From JANLYQ01 sp031365725 (GTDB taxonomy: Bacteria > Actinomycetota > Actinomycetes > JACCUZ01): a stretch of DNA of 48,442 bases. Below the pieces are notes generated by a model. The model was given only the letters and a program-made list of their open reading frames with translations, did no database searches and was not told the DNA's origin. Where the stretch lies: the NCBI GenBank assembly GCA_031365725.1, contig JANLYQ010000024.1:1-48442 (forward strand), written 5' to 3'. Positions 42,013-48,442 of this stretch are shown here, piece by piece; within the stretch, counting starts at the first letter, position 1; each line of letters starts with the position of its first letter. A program made the position numbers and the translations under genes.

Positions 42013-42285
42013 GTGGCGATGACACTGCGGCTGACTGACGCTGATGACCAGTTGCTGACCGAGCGAGCTCGCACCGAAGGCCGCAGCAAGCAGGAAGTGG
42101 TCCGCGAGGCGATCCACGCCTACCTGACAGACGAAGTGCGACGCCTCGAGGACCTCCAGGACGACCTAGCGCTGGCCCGCTACCAGCTGCGCCAACAGCT
42201 GGGAGAAGTCAGCTACGTCTCCCAAGCCGAAGCCAGGTCCGCCTTGGGACTCCCGCCGTCATCGCCTCGGAGCGAGAGCGCTTGA
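42013..42285 (+). CDS. antitoxin of type II module, ribbon-helix-helix (CopG/ParD-like)
   Basis: 90 residues. The N-terminal half MTLRLTDADDQLLTERARTE, then GRSKQEVVREAIHAYLTD, is a ribbon-helix-helix DNA-binding domain: a short beta strand then two helices. The C-terminal half (RLEDLQDDLALARYQLRQQL ...) is charged and helical and would cover the toxin. GTG 42013 is favoured by the -10 at six bases; an internal ATG at 42019 is possible. The stop overlaps the toxin TTG. Confidence 0.82.
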   Translation: MAMTLRLTDADDQLLTERARTEGRSKQEVVREAIHAYLTDEVRRLEDLQDDLALARYQLRQQLGEVSYVSQAEARSALGLPPSSPRSESA

Positions 42286-42533
42286 CCTACGAGATCGCCT
42301 GGACCGATGAGGCGTTCGCCGCCGCCCGGGCATTCATGGCCGACGACCCCTCCGGCCTGGCGACCGTCTTCGACACCGTGAACGACCTGGCCAGGGACCC
42401 TCGCCCCCCGAGGGCAATCCCCTGGGGCAGCACCGCCTTCCTCCGACTCCGCGTCGGTCGATACCGCGTGTTGTACGAGATCGAGGACCGGTTCATCCGG
42501 ATCAACGTCATCCACCTGGGCCGAAGCAGCTGA
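42282..42533 (+). CDS. RelE/ParE-superfamily toxin
   Basis: 83 residues. It begins MTYEIAWTDEAFAAARAFMA and contains DTVNDLARDPRPPRAIPWGS, then LRLRVGRYRVLYEIEDRFIR followed by INVIHLGRSS. The strand-turn-strand with R-x-G-x-Y-R-V-L-Y is the hallmark of RelE-type toxins, which cut mRNA in the ribosomal A site; ParE members instead attack gyrase, and sequence alone does not decide. Start TTG 42282 overlaps the antitoxin stop (TTGA). Confidence 0.85.
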   Translation: MTYEIAWTDEAFAAARAFMADDPSGLATVFDTVNDLARDPRPPRAIPWGSTAFLRLRVGRYRVLYEIEDRFIRINVIHLGRSS

Positions 42534-42552
42534 GGCCCGGCCGCAGGGAGCG

Positions 42553-42606
42553 GTCAGACGCCGGCGGCCGGGAGGTCGTCGAGGTCCGAGCCGGGACCCG
42601 AGCGCA
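42553..42606. repeat. DUF3180 3' end, parent copy of the flanking repeat
   Basis: Contains the DUF3180 stop and last codons; its two blocks match the copy at 41889-41960. The two copies bracket the toxin-antitoxin module. Confidence 0.8.
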
Positions 42607-43030
42607 CCCGGCACTGACGTTCGAGCAGGAGGCCGGCGACGGAGAGCAGCACCGCAGCGAGCAGGGCGACGAGACAGATCAGCGCGCGGTGACGGCGGTC
42701 GCCGATGTCGAGGTGCGGGAGGAGGAAGGCGAGATAGCCGAGGTAGAGCCCGCCGACCACCGGACCGGCATTGGCGCTGGCCTTGCCGAGCGCGGCGAGG
42801 CGCACCATCGACAGTGGGTGCGGGCGACGCTCAGGGCGACGCAGACGCGACCGCAGCCCGAGCGCCGTGACCAGCACCGCCACGCCGAGCAGCCCCAGCT
42901 CGACGGGGGCGAACCACGTCAGCACCGGCAGCGTCACGCCACGGTTGACGGCGATCTCGACCACGCCCCACGCGACGGCGGCCATGCCGAGCAGCACGGC
43001 GAGCAGCGTGCGCACCCGGGTGGGTCTCAT
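42554..43030 (-). CDS. DUF3180 membrane protein
   Basis: 158 residues with four hydrophobic helices (about 7-25, 33-55, 78-97, 112-135). The charged loop RSRLRRPERRPHPLSMVRLA and the following ALGKASANAGPVVGGLYLGY are characteristic of the actinomycete DUF3180 family, always next to folK. No biochemical role is known. ATG 43030 overlaps the folK stop (ATGA). Its 3' end is partly duplicated beyond the toxin-antitoxin module. Confidence 0.9.
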   Translation of the reverse strand: MRPTRVRTLLAVLLGMAAVAWGVVEIAVNRGVTLPVLTWFAPVELGLLGVAVLVTALGLRSRLRRPERRPHPLSMVRLAALGKASANAGPVVGGLYLGYLAFLLPHLDIGDRRHRALICLVALLAAVLLSVAGLLLERQCRVRSGPGSDLDDLPAAGV

Positions 43031-43539
43031 GTCGGCAGCACCAGCCTCAGGTCGTCCTGACGGCGTACGCGGGTCACGTCCAGCCCCTTCACCAGCTCGG
43101 CCGCCGCACCTGCGCCGGGCAGGGCCGCAGCGGCGTCGACCTCGAGCCACGGCACCAGCACGAAGGCCCGGCTTGCCGCCCGCGGGTGCGGCACCTGCAG
43201 GTCGGGCTCGTCGACGACCGAGTCACCAGCGGCGATCAGATCGACATCGAGGGTCCGGGGTCCCCAGCGCACGATGCGTTCTCGGTCGGCATCGGCCTCG
43301 ACCTGGTGCGCCAGGTCGAGCACGGCGCGCGGTGACAGTGCCGTCTCGACCACGAGGACGGCGTTGAGGAAGTCCGGCTGCTCTGGGCCACCGACCGGGT
43401 CGGTCTCATAGACCGACGACACCGAGAGCGCACGCACCCCCGGAGCGAGAGCCAGCGCGGAGACCGCCGACTGCAACCGGGCGCGCCGGTCCCCCACGTT
43501 GCTGCCGAGACTCAGCACCACCTCCACCGCAGCCGTCAC
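43027..43539 (-). CDS. folK: 6-hydroxymethyl-7,8-dihydropterin pyrophosphokinase (HPPK)
   Basis: Transfers pyrophosphate from ATP to 6-hydroxymethyl-dihydropterin in folate synthesis. 170 residues: LSLGSNVGDRRARLQSAVSA, VSSVYETDPVGGPEQPDFLN, and RWGPRTLDVDLI, the signature that carries the two metal-binding Asp. PHPRAASRAFVLVPWLEV closes the active site. GTG 43539 overlaps the folB stop (GTGA). Confidence 0.96.
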   Translation of the reverse strand: MTAAVEVVLSLGSNVGDRRARLQSAVSALALAPGVRALSVSSVYETDPVGGPEQPDFLNAVLVVETALSPRAVLDLAHQVEADADRERIVRWGPRTLDVDLIAAGDSVVDEPDLQVPHPRAASRAFVLVPWLEVDAAAALPGAGAAAELVKGLDVTRVRRQDDLRLVLPT

Positions 43540-43904
43540 CCGCGGTCCCGCACCAGCATCACGGCCACATCGCCGAACGGCACCCCGACCGGAGCCTCAG
43601 GCTTGTGCACCGTCACCTCGACCTGCTCGACCTGGGTATAGCCAAGCGCGAGGTCGGCGATGCGTTGGGCCAACGTCTCGATCAGGTTCACCGGGTCCCG
43701 TTCGACCGCCTCGACCACTGCCGCCGCCAGCTCGCCGTAGTGGACCGTGTCGGTCACGTCATCGCTGGCCGCGGCCGTCGCCAGGTCCAGGTGCAGCACC
43801 AGGTCGACGACGAACGGCTGCCCCGCAACGCGCTCTTCCGGCAGCACGCCGTGATAGCCACGCGCGGTGATGCCGACCAGGGCGATCTTGTCGCGGCCAG
43901 ACAT
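43536..43904 (-). CDS. folB: dihydroneopterin aldolase
   Basis: Cleaves dihydroneopterin to 6-hydroxymethyl-dihydropterin and glycolaldehyde. 122 residues, normal length: KIALVGITARGYHGVLPEER, then GQPFVVDLVLHLDL, VHYGELAAAVVEAVERDPVN with LIETLAQRIADLAL, and VEVTVHKPEAPVGVPFGDVAV. The catalytic Glu and Lys are within the GVLPEER and VHKPEAP blocks. ATG 43904 overlaps the folP stop by one base. Confidence 0.95.
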   Translation of the reverse strand: MSGRDKIALVGITARGYHGVLPEERVAGQPFVVDLVLHLDLATAAASDDVTDTVHYGELAAAVVEAVERDPVNLIETLAQRIADLALGYTQVEQVEVTVHKPEAPVGVPFGDVAVMLVRDRG

Positions 43905-44821
43905 CAGCCCTGCACCGACCAGACGGCGTCGCCTTCGGCCGCGGCAGTCATCGCCGCCACCACCTCGACGGCGTCGCGAGACGCCCGCGGACGGTGGGTG
44001 CGCACCGCCCACGCACCAGCGGCTGCCGCCAACGCGCTGATCGCGGTCGTCGCGTCCTCGCGGTCGTCGGCCGGCCGCGGAGTGCCGTCCGGCGCGGCCA
44101 GCAGCCGGCCAAGGAAGCCCTTGCGGGACGCGCCGACCAGCACCGGGCGAGCGAGCGGCGCCAGCTCGCCGAGCCGCCCGAGCAGCACCCAGTTGTGTCC
44201 CGCGTCCTTCGCGAAGCCCAGCCCCGGATCCACCACCACCCGGTCGAGATCGACACCGGCAGCGGCCAGGTCGTCGAGCCGCCGACGCAGCTCGTCGACC
44301 ACCTCGGTGAGCACATCGGCATAGACCGCGCGCTCGGCCATCTGCGCGCTGTGCCCGCGCCAGTGCATGACGACGTACGGCGATCTGCTCGCGGCCACGA
44401 CCGACGCCATGGCGGGGTCGGCCAACCCACCACTGACATCGTTGACCATCGCCGCGCCGGCCTCGATCGAGGCCTCGGCGACCCGCGCGCGCATCGTGTC
44501 CACGCTGATCACGACCCCCGCGGCAGCCAGCTCGCGCACCACAGGCACCACCCGGCGCAGCTCCTCGGCCTCGTCGACCCGGTGCGCCCCCGGCCGGGTC
44601 GACTCGCCGCCGACGTCGACCAGGTCGGCGCCGTCGGTCACCAGAGCCACGCCATGGGCCACTGCGGCGTCGACCTCGAGGAACTCGCCGCCGTCGGAGA
44701 ACGAGTCCGGCGTGACGTTGACGACGCCCATCACGAGCGTGCGTCGGTCACCCGGCGAAGCAACAGACTCCGGAAGGCCGAGCGGGCCGTGGCGTCGCAG
44801 CTGACGCGGCTGCTCGGTCAC
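43904..44821 (-). CDS. folP: dihydropteroate synthase
   Basis: Joins p-aminobenzoate to dihydropterin pyrophosphate; target of sulfonamides. 305 residues: GVVNVTPDSFSDGG, ADLVDVGGESTRPGAHRV, VISVDTMRARVAEASIEAGA, MVNDVSGGLADPAM, VVVDPGLGFAKDAGHNWVLL, PVLVGASRKGFLGRLL and AVRTHRP. The sulfonamide-contact loops are unremarkable. GTG 44821 overlaps the folE stop (GTGA); about 25 residues precede the usual start of the family, so a slightly internal start is possible. Confidence 0.95.
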   Translation of the reverse strand: MTEQPRQLRRHGPLGLPESVASPGDRRTLVMGVVNVTPDSFSDGGEFLEVDAAVAHGVALVTDGADLVDVGGESTRPGAHRVDEAEELRRVVPVVRELAAAGVVISVDTMRARVAEASIEAGAAMVNDVSGGLADPAMASVVAASRSPYVVMHWRGHSAQMAERAVYADVLTEVVDELRRRLDDLAAAGVDLDRVVVDPGLGFAKDAGHNWVLLGRLGELAPLARPVLVGASRKGFLGRLLAAPDGTPRPADDREDATTAISALAAAAGAWAVRTHRPRASRDAVEVVAAMTAAAEGDAVWSVQG

Positions 44822-45390
44822 CGCGCGACGATGAGGCTCATCGCCTCGGCGCGGGTGGTGGCATCGCGCATCTGACCGCGGACCGCAGACGTCACCGTGA
44901 CCGCACCCGGCTTGCGGATGCCGCGCATCGACATGCACATGTGCTCGCACTCGAGCACCACGATCGCGCCGCGCGGCTGCAGGATGCGCATCAGCGAGTC
45001 GGCAACCTGGGTGGTCAGCCGCTCCTGCACCTGCGGGCGACGCGCGAAGACGTCGACGAGCCTGGCCAGCTTGGACAGCCCCGTGATGCGACCGTCGGCG
45101 GACGGGATGTAGCCGACGTGCGCGACCCCGACGAAGGGCACCAGGTGGTGCTCGCAGGTCGAGCGGACCTCGATGTCCTTGACCAGCACCATCTCGCCGT
45201 GGCCCATGTCGAACGTCGTGGTGAGCACGTCCTCCGGGTTCTGCCACAGCCCGGCGAAGATCTCGAGATAGGCGCGCGCCACCCGTTCCGGGGTCTCGCG
45301 CAGCCCGTCCCGGTCGGGGTCCTCACCGATCGCGACGAGCAGGTCGTGCACCGCCCGGCGCACCCCTTCGTGGTCGTAGTCGCCGGCCAC
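44818..45390 (-). CDS. folE: GTP cyclohydrolase I (FolE type IA)
   Basis: First step of folate synthesis: GTP to dihydroneopterin triphosphate. 190 residues. Zinc ligands Cys and His in RSTCEHHLVPF and the second Cys in LECEHMCMSMRG; GLSKLARLVDVFARRPQVQE and TVTSAVRGQM are the conserved blocks. The presence of both Cys marks it as the zinc-dependent IA form, not FolE2. GTG 45390 lies three bases after the ftsH stop. Confidence 0.97.
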   Translation of the reverse strand: MAGDYDHEGVRRAVHDLLVAIGEDPDRDGLRETPERVARAYLEIFAGLWQNPEDVLTTTFDMGHGEMVLVKDIEVRSTCEHHLVPFVGVAHVGYIPSADGRITGLSKLARLVDVFARRPQVQERLTTQVADSLMRILQPRGAIVVLECEHMCMSMRGIRKPGAVTVTSAVRGQMRDATTRAEAMSLIVAR

Positions 45391-45393
45391 CGC

Positions 45394-47448
45394 TCAGCTC
45401 TCGGAGCCGAGCGGCCGTCCAGGGATGTCGTCGGTGGGCAGCGGTGACGGCGGCACGTCGGTCGGTCCCGGCAGACCCATGCTGTGGTCCTTGTCCTGAC
45501 CGTTGGTGCCGTTGCTGCCGTTGGCTGACCGGGGCGACGCGAGCTCCTTGGCGGTCATCACCGGACCGGCCTGGGGCGCACGCTTGGTCGAGCCGGTCCA
45601 CGCCGGACGCGCCGGACGCCGGCGGATGTTGGTGAAGACAGCCGCGACCTGCGCGCGATCGAGGGTCTCCTTTTCCAGCAGCTCGAGCACGAGGTCGTCG
45701 AGGATGTCGCGGTTGTCGACGAGGATCGCCCAGGCCTCGTCGTGCGCGGTCTCGATGAAGCGTTTGACCTCCTCGTCCACCACACCGGCGACCTCTTCGG
45801 AATAGTCGCGCTGGTGACCCATGTCGCGGCCGAGGAAGGGCTCCGCGGCAGCGCTGCCGAGCTTGATGGCGCCGATGCGCTCGGTCATGCCGTACTGCGT
45901 GACCATGGCCCGGGCCACGTTCGTGGCCTTCTCGATGTCGTTGCTGGCACCGGTGGTCGGGTCGTGGAAGACGATCTCCTCGGCCGCGCGACCGCCGAGC
46001 ATGTAGGCCAGCTGGTCGAGCATCTCGTTGCGCGTCGTGGAGTACTTGTCCTCCTCCGGCAGCACCATCGTGTAGCCGAGGGCGCGACCGCGGGACAGAA
46101 TCGTGATCTTGTGCACCGGGTCGCTGTTGGGCAGCGCCGCCGCGACCAGGGCGTGACCGCCCTCGTGGTAGGCGGTGATCTTCTTTTCCATGTCGCTCAT
46201 GATCCGGGTGCGCTTCTGCGGTCCGGCGACGACGCGGTCGATGGCCTCGTCGAGGGCGGCGGCGTCGATGAGCTTCTTGTCGTTGCGCGCCGTCAGCAAC
46301 GCTGCCTCGTTGAGGACGTTGGCGAGGTCGGCGCCGGTGAAGCCCGGCGTACGGCGGGCGAAGGACTTGAGGTCGATGTCCTCGGCCATCGGTTTGCCCT
46401 TGGCGTGCACCTCGAGGATCTTGTTGCGGCCAGCGAGGTCGGGTCGGTCCACCGCGATCTGACGGTCGAAACGGCCGGGACGCAGCAGCGCCGGGTCGAG
46501 GATGTCCGGGCGGTTGGTGGCGGCGATGAGGATGACGCCGCCCTTGACATCGAAGCCGTCCATCTCGACCAGCAGCTGGTTGAGGGTCTGCTCGCGCTCG
46601 TCGTGGCCGCCGCCCATGCCGGCGCCGCGGTGCCGGCCGACGGCGTCGATCTCGTCGACGAAGACGATGGCGGGCGCGTTGGCCTTGGCCTGCTCGAACA
46701 GGTCGCGGACGCGGCTGGCGCCGACACCGACGAACATCTCGACGAAGTCGGAACCGGAGATCGAGTAGAACGGCACCCCGGCCTCGCCGGCGACCGCCCG
46801 GGCAAGCAGCGTCTTGCCCGTGCCGGGCGGGCCGTAGAGCAGCACGCCCTTGGGGATCTTGGCGCCGATGGCTTGGAACTTGGCGGGGTTCTCGAGGAAC
46901 TCCTTGATCTCGTGCAGCTCTTCGACGGCTTCGTCGGCCCCGGCGACGTCCTTGAACGTCGTCTTCGGGGTGTCCTTGCTGATCAGCTTGGCCTTGGACT
47001 TGCCGAACTGCATGACCCGGCTGCCGCCGCCCTGCATCTGGTTGAAGATGAAGAACAGGAAGAAGGCGATCAGCACGAACGGCAGGAAGTTGATGAGCAG
47101 GCTCACGACCCAGCTGCTGTGCGGGACGCTGTCGTCATAGCTCTGCGTCGGCGGGTTGTCCTGCAGCAGCTGGACGATCTCGCGCTGGCGGGCACCGACG
47201 TAGTCGGTCTGCACCTTGGACGCTCCGTCGATCTCGGCGCCCTTGACCAACGTCAGCTCGAGCCGCTGGTCGACGTCGACGATCTTGGCCTGGGCCACCT
47301 TGCCGCTCTCGATGGCCTTGATGGCCACAGAGGTGTCGACCTTCTTGTAGCCACCCGTGGCGGAGGAGATCGAGGTGACGACCAGCACCCCGAGGACGAC
47401 CAGGGCGAGCCAGAAGAAGGGCCCACGGAAATATCGTTTGACGTCCAT
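45394..47448 (-). CDS. ftsH: ATP-dependent zinc metalloprotease FtsH
   Basis: 684 residues. Two membrane helices (about 11-30 and 118-140) bracket a periplasmic domain. The AAA module has Walker A GPPGTGKT (206-213), Walker B IVFVDEIDAVG, and the second-region of homology ATNRPDILDPALLRPGRFDR. The protease has zinc motif HEGGH (H428, E429, H432), where Gly replaces the commoner Ala. The tail beyond about 620 is low-complexity (Asn/Gly/Pro-rich), as is common in actinomycetes. It degrades misfolded and short-lived membrane proteins. No ribosome site lies at normal distance; GGAGGG is 23 bases away across a hairpin. Confidence 0.97.
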   Translation of the reverse strand: MDVKRYFRGPFFWLALVVLGVLVVTSISSATGGYKKVDTSVAIKAIESGKVAQAKIVDVDQRLELTLVKGAEIDGASKVQTDYVGARQREIVQLLQDNPPTQSYDDSVPHSSWVVSLLINFLPFVLIAFFLFFIFNQMQGGGSRVMQFGKSKAKLISKDTPKTTFKDVAGADEAVEELHEIKEFLENPAKFQAIGAKIPKGVLLYGPPGTGKTLLARAVAGEAGVPFYSISGSDFVEMFVGVGASRVRDLFEQAKANAPAIVFVDEIDAVGRHRGAGMGGGHDEREQTLNQLLVEMDGFDVKGGVILIAATNRPDILDPALLRPGRFDRQIAVDRPDLAGRNKILEVHAKGKPMAEDIDLKSFARRTPGFTGADLANVLNEAALLTARNDKKLIDAAALDEAIDRVVAGPQKRTRIMSDMEKKITAYHEGGHALVAAALPNSDPVHKITILSRGRALGYTMVLPEEDKYSTTRNEMLDQLAYMLGGRAAEEIVFHDPTTGASNDIEKATNVARAMVTQYGMTERIGAIKLGSAAAEPFLGRDMGHQRDYSEEVAGVVDEEVKRFIETAHDEAWAILVDNRDILDDLVLELLEKETLDRAQVAAVFTNIRRRPARPAWTGSTKRAPQAGPVMTAKELASPRSANGSNGTNGQDKDHSMGLPGPTDVPPSPLPTDDIPGRPLGSES

Positions 47449-47453
47449 CGAAC

Positions 47454-47477
47454 CGGGGCGGGTCGCCCCGTCCCTCC
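47454..47477 (-). promoter_or_regulatory. structured spacer between ribosome site and ftsH start
   Basis: On the minus strand GGAGGG (47477 to 47472) is followed by CGGGGCG, loop ACC, CGCCCCG (47470 to 47454), then five bases and the ATG. Folding the 17-base stem-loop would reduce the spacing from 23 to about 6 bases. The geometry is exact, and the functional meaning is inference. Confidence 0.5.
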
Positions 47478-47641
47478 AGTCAGCGTGAGGAAAGCGGTGG
47501 TGGATCGGACCTTGACGGTACACCGCGAGTGTGCCGCGATGTGACGGCGACCGGGGCAGCAGCTGCCGTAGCCGTCGCCCGGGTCAACGCTTCGGACTCA
47601 TCCGTTGGTTCCCCGGTCGCGAGAGCAGGGAGCGCCAGACC

Positions 47642-48214
47642 TCACGCCGAGTAGACGTGCGGCGCCAGCGTGCCGACGAAGGACATGTTGCGGTAGCGCT
47701 CGTCGTAGTCCAGGCCGTAGCCGACGACGAACTCGTTGGGGATGTCGAAGCCGACGTAGCGCACCGGCACGTCGACCTGGGCCGCGTCCGGCTTGCGCAG
47801 CAACGTGCACACCTCCACCGACGCCGGCCCGCGGGAGGACAGGTTGGCCATCAACCACGACAGGGTGAGGCCCGAGTCGATGATGTCTTCGACGATGAGC
47901 ACGTGCCGCCCGGTGATGTCGCGGTCGAGGTCCTTGAGGATGCGCACGACCCCCGAGGACTTCGTGCCGGAGCCGTAGGACGACACCGCCATCCAGTCCA
48001 TCTCCAGGTGCGAGCCGATGGCCCGAGCGAGATCGGCCATCACCATCACCGCGCCCTTGAGCACCCCCACCAGCAGCAGCTCGCGACCGATGTAGTCACG
48101 GTCGATGTCGGCGGCCATCTCGGCCAGCCGGGTGCTGATCTGCTCCTGGGACAGCAGGACCGTCTCGATGTCGCTGCCGAGGTGCTGCTCGTCCACGCGG
48201 TGCTGCTCCCTCAT
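47642..48214 (-). CDS. hpt: hypoxanthine phosphoribosyltransferase
   Basis: Salvages hypoxanthine and guanine to IMP and GMP using PRPP. 190 residues. The PRPP-binding motif VLIVEDIIDSGLTL (about 105-118) has the paired acidic residues; LLVGVLKGAVMVMADLARAI is the family's flexible-loop region, and VGFDIPNEFVVGYGLDYDER is the purine-binding C-terminus. ATG 48214 overlaps the tilS stop (ATGA) and is preferred to GTG 48256, which would lie inside tilS. Confidence 0.96.
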   Translation of the reverse strand: MREQHRVDEQHLGSDIETVLLSQEQISTRLAEMAADIDRDYIGRELLLVGVLKGAVMVMADLARAIGSHLEMDWMAVSSYGSGTKSSGVVRILKDLDRDITGRHVLIVEDIIDSGLTLSWLMANLSSRGPASVEVCTLLRKPDAAQVDVPVRYVGFDIPNEFVVGYGLDYDERYRNMSFVGTLAPHVYSA

Positions 48215-48442
48215 CGACGGCCGTGCCTTGGGCGGGTCAGCGCAAGCGTCCCACACGCGCGCACACCCTCGACCCCGCCGGGCAGCAGCAGCGGCCCCTG
48301 CCCGTGCCAGTCGGTGACCAGGCGGTCGAGCTCTCCCACATGGACCGCAGCGAGGTCGCTCGGCGGCGCGCCGGCGGCGATGGCGGCGCGCCGCAGCACC
48401 CGGGTGCGCACCGCCGCCGGCAGGGCCGCGAGTGCCGCCACG
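48211..48442 (-). CDS. tilS: tRNA(Ile)-lysidine synthase C-terminus (runs off right edge)
   Basis: Only the last 76 codons are present. LAALPAAVRTRVLRRAAIAA, then VGELDRLVTDWHGQGPLLLP and GGVEGVRACGTLALTR match the C-terminal end of actinomycete TilS, which modifies the CAU anticodon of a tRNA-Ile. The identification leans on position next to hpt and ftsH, which is the usual order. The catalytic PP-loop lies outside the window. Confidence 0.85.
   Translation of the reverse strand, partial: VAALAALPAAVRTRVLRRAAIAAGAPPSDLAAVHVGELDRLVTDWHGQGPLLLPGGVEGVRACGTLALTRPRHGRR

Noticed and set aside
45742..47544. A 600-codon plus-strand frame opposite ftsH
   Set aside because: FtsH AAA and zinc motifs are all on the minus strand.

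Overview
This is a 48.4 kb stretch of chromosome from a high-GC Gram-positive bacterium (Actinomycetota). The evidence is very strong G/C preference at third codon positions, frequent GTG starts, 4-nt ATGA/GTGA gene overlaps, an Lsr2 nucleoid protein, FtsH with an HEGGH zinc motif, and the gene set clpC / lsr2-lysS / panC / stand-alone nuoD / DUF3180-folK-folB-folP-folE-ftsH-hpt-tilS. As far as I recall, that order is shared with Streptomyces and other actinomycetes. I cannot name the genus. Both ends cut genes: clpC on the left and tilS on the right.

Layout. 1-1981: clpC (-). 2225-5839: a GNAT acetyltransferase with an N-terminal Asp-Ala-Val repeat, overlapping lutABC (L-lactate oxidation). 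5853-10263: a class I methyltransferase, then a divergent pair, a GT2-GtrA fusion (-) and a GT39 mannosyltransferase-like membrane protein (+), probably one cell-envelope glycosylation cassette. 10395-14305 (-): lsr2, a 34-codon membrane-protein ORF coupled to lysS, lysS, panC and a DUF2520 dehydrogenase-like gene. 14397-19661: a MidA/NDUFAF7-type methyltransferase (+), a two-gene minus-strand unit of bacterial PH-domain proteins, the second fused in frame to a complete cytochrome P450, and an orphan complex I subunit D paralogue (nuoD2, +).

19.7-42.5 kb is accessory. It holds a LuxR-type regulator, a coiled-coil protein, a DUF1684 protein, and an osmoprotectant ABC system whose binding protein looks circularly permuted and whose ATPase gene carries an in-frame amber codon. 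Next come an AlkZ-like winged-helix protein, an AHSA1-GNAT pair, a YCII/ECF42 sigma pair with a candidate autoregulated promoter, a class A flavin monooxygenase, about 1 kb without a recognisable gene, a further GNAT, and a decayed dihydrofolate-reductase-like pseudogene. An eight-gene peptide/amide uptake and hydrolysis operon follows (M20 amidohydrolase, FadR-type repressor, DppBCDF, alpha/beta hydrolase, Tat lipoprotein). Last is a small type II toxin-antitoxin module flanked by a partial copy of the 3' end of the neighbouring DUF3180 gene.

42.5-48.4 kb (-): DUF3180, folK, folB, folP, folE, ftsH, hpt and the tilS C-terminus, mostly overlapping by a few bases. It is the conserved folate/protease/purine-salvage block.

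The observations most worth following are: (1) the PH-P450 fusion; (2) the orphan NuoD, in which the quinone-site Tyr is Trp and the Asp partner of the quinone-site His is Glu, encoded near a methyltransferase of the family that modifies an Arg of this subunit in mitochondria; (3) the permuted binding protein and interrupted ATPase of the osmolyte transporter; (4) the footprint of the toxin-antitoxin insertion; (5) a structured spacer between the ribosome site and start codon of ftsH. All homology calls were made by eye and memory; no search was run.
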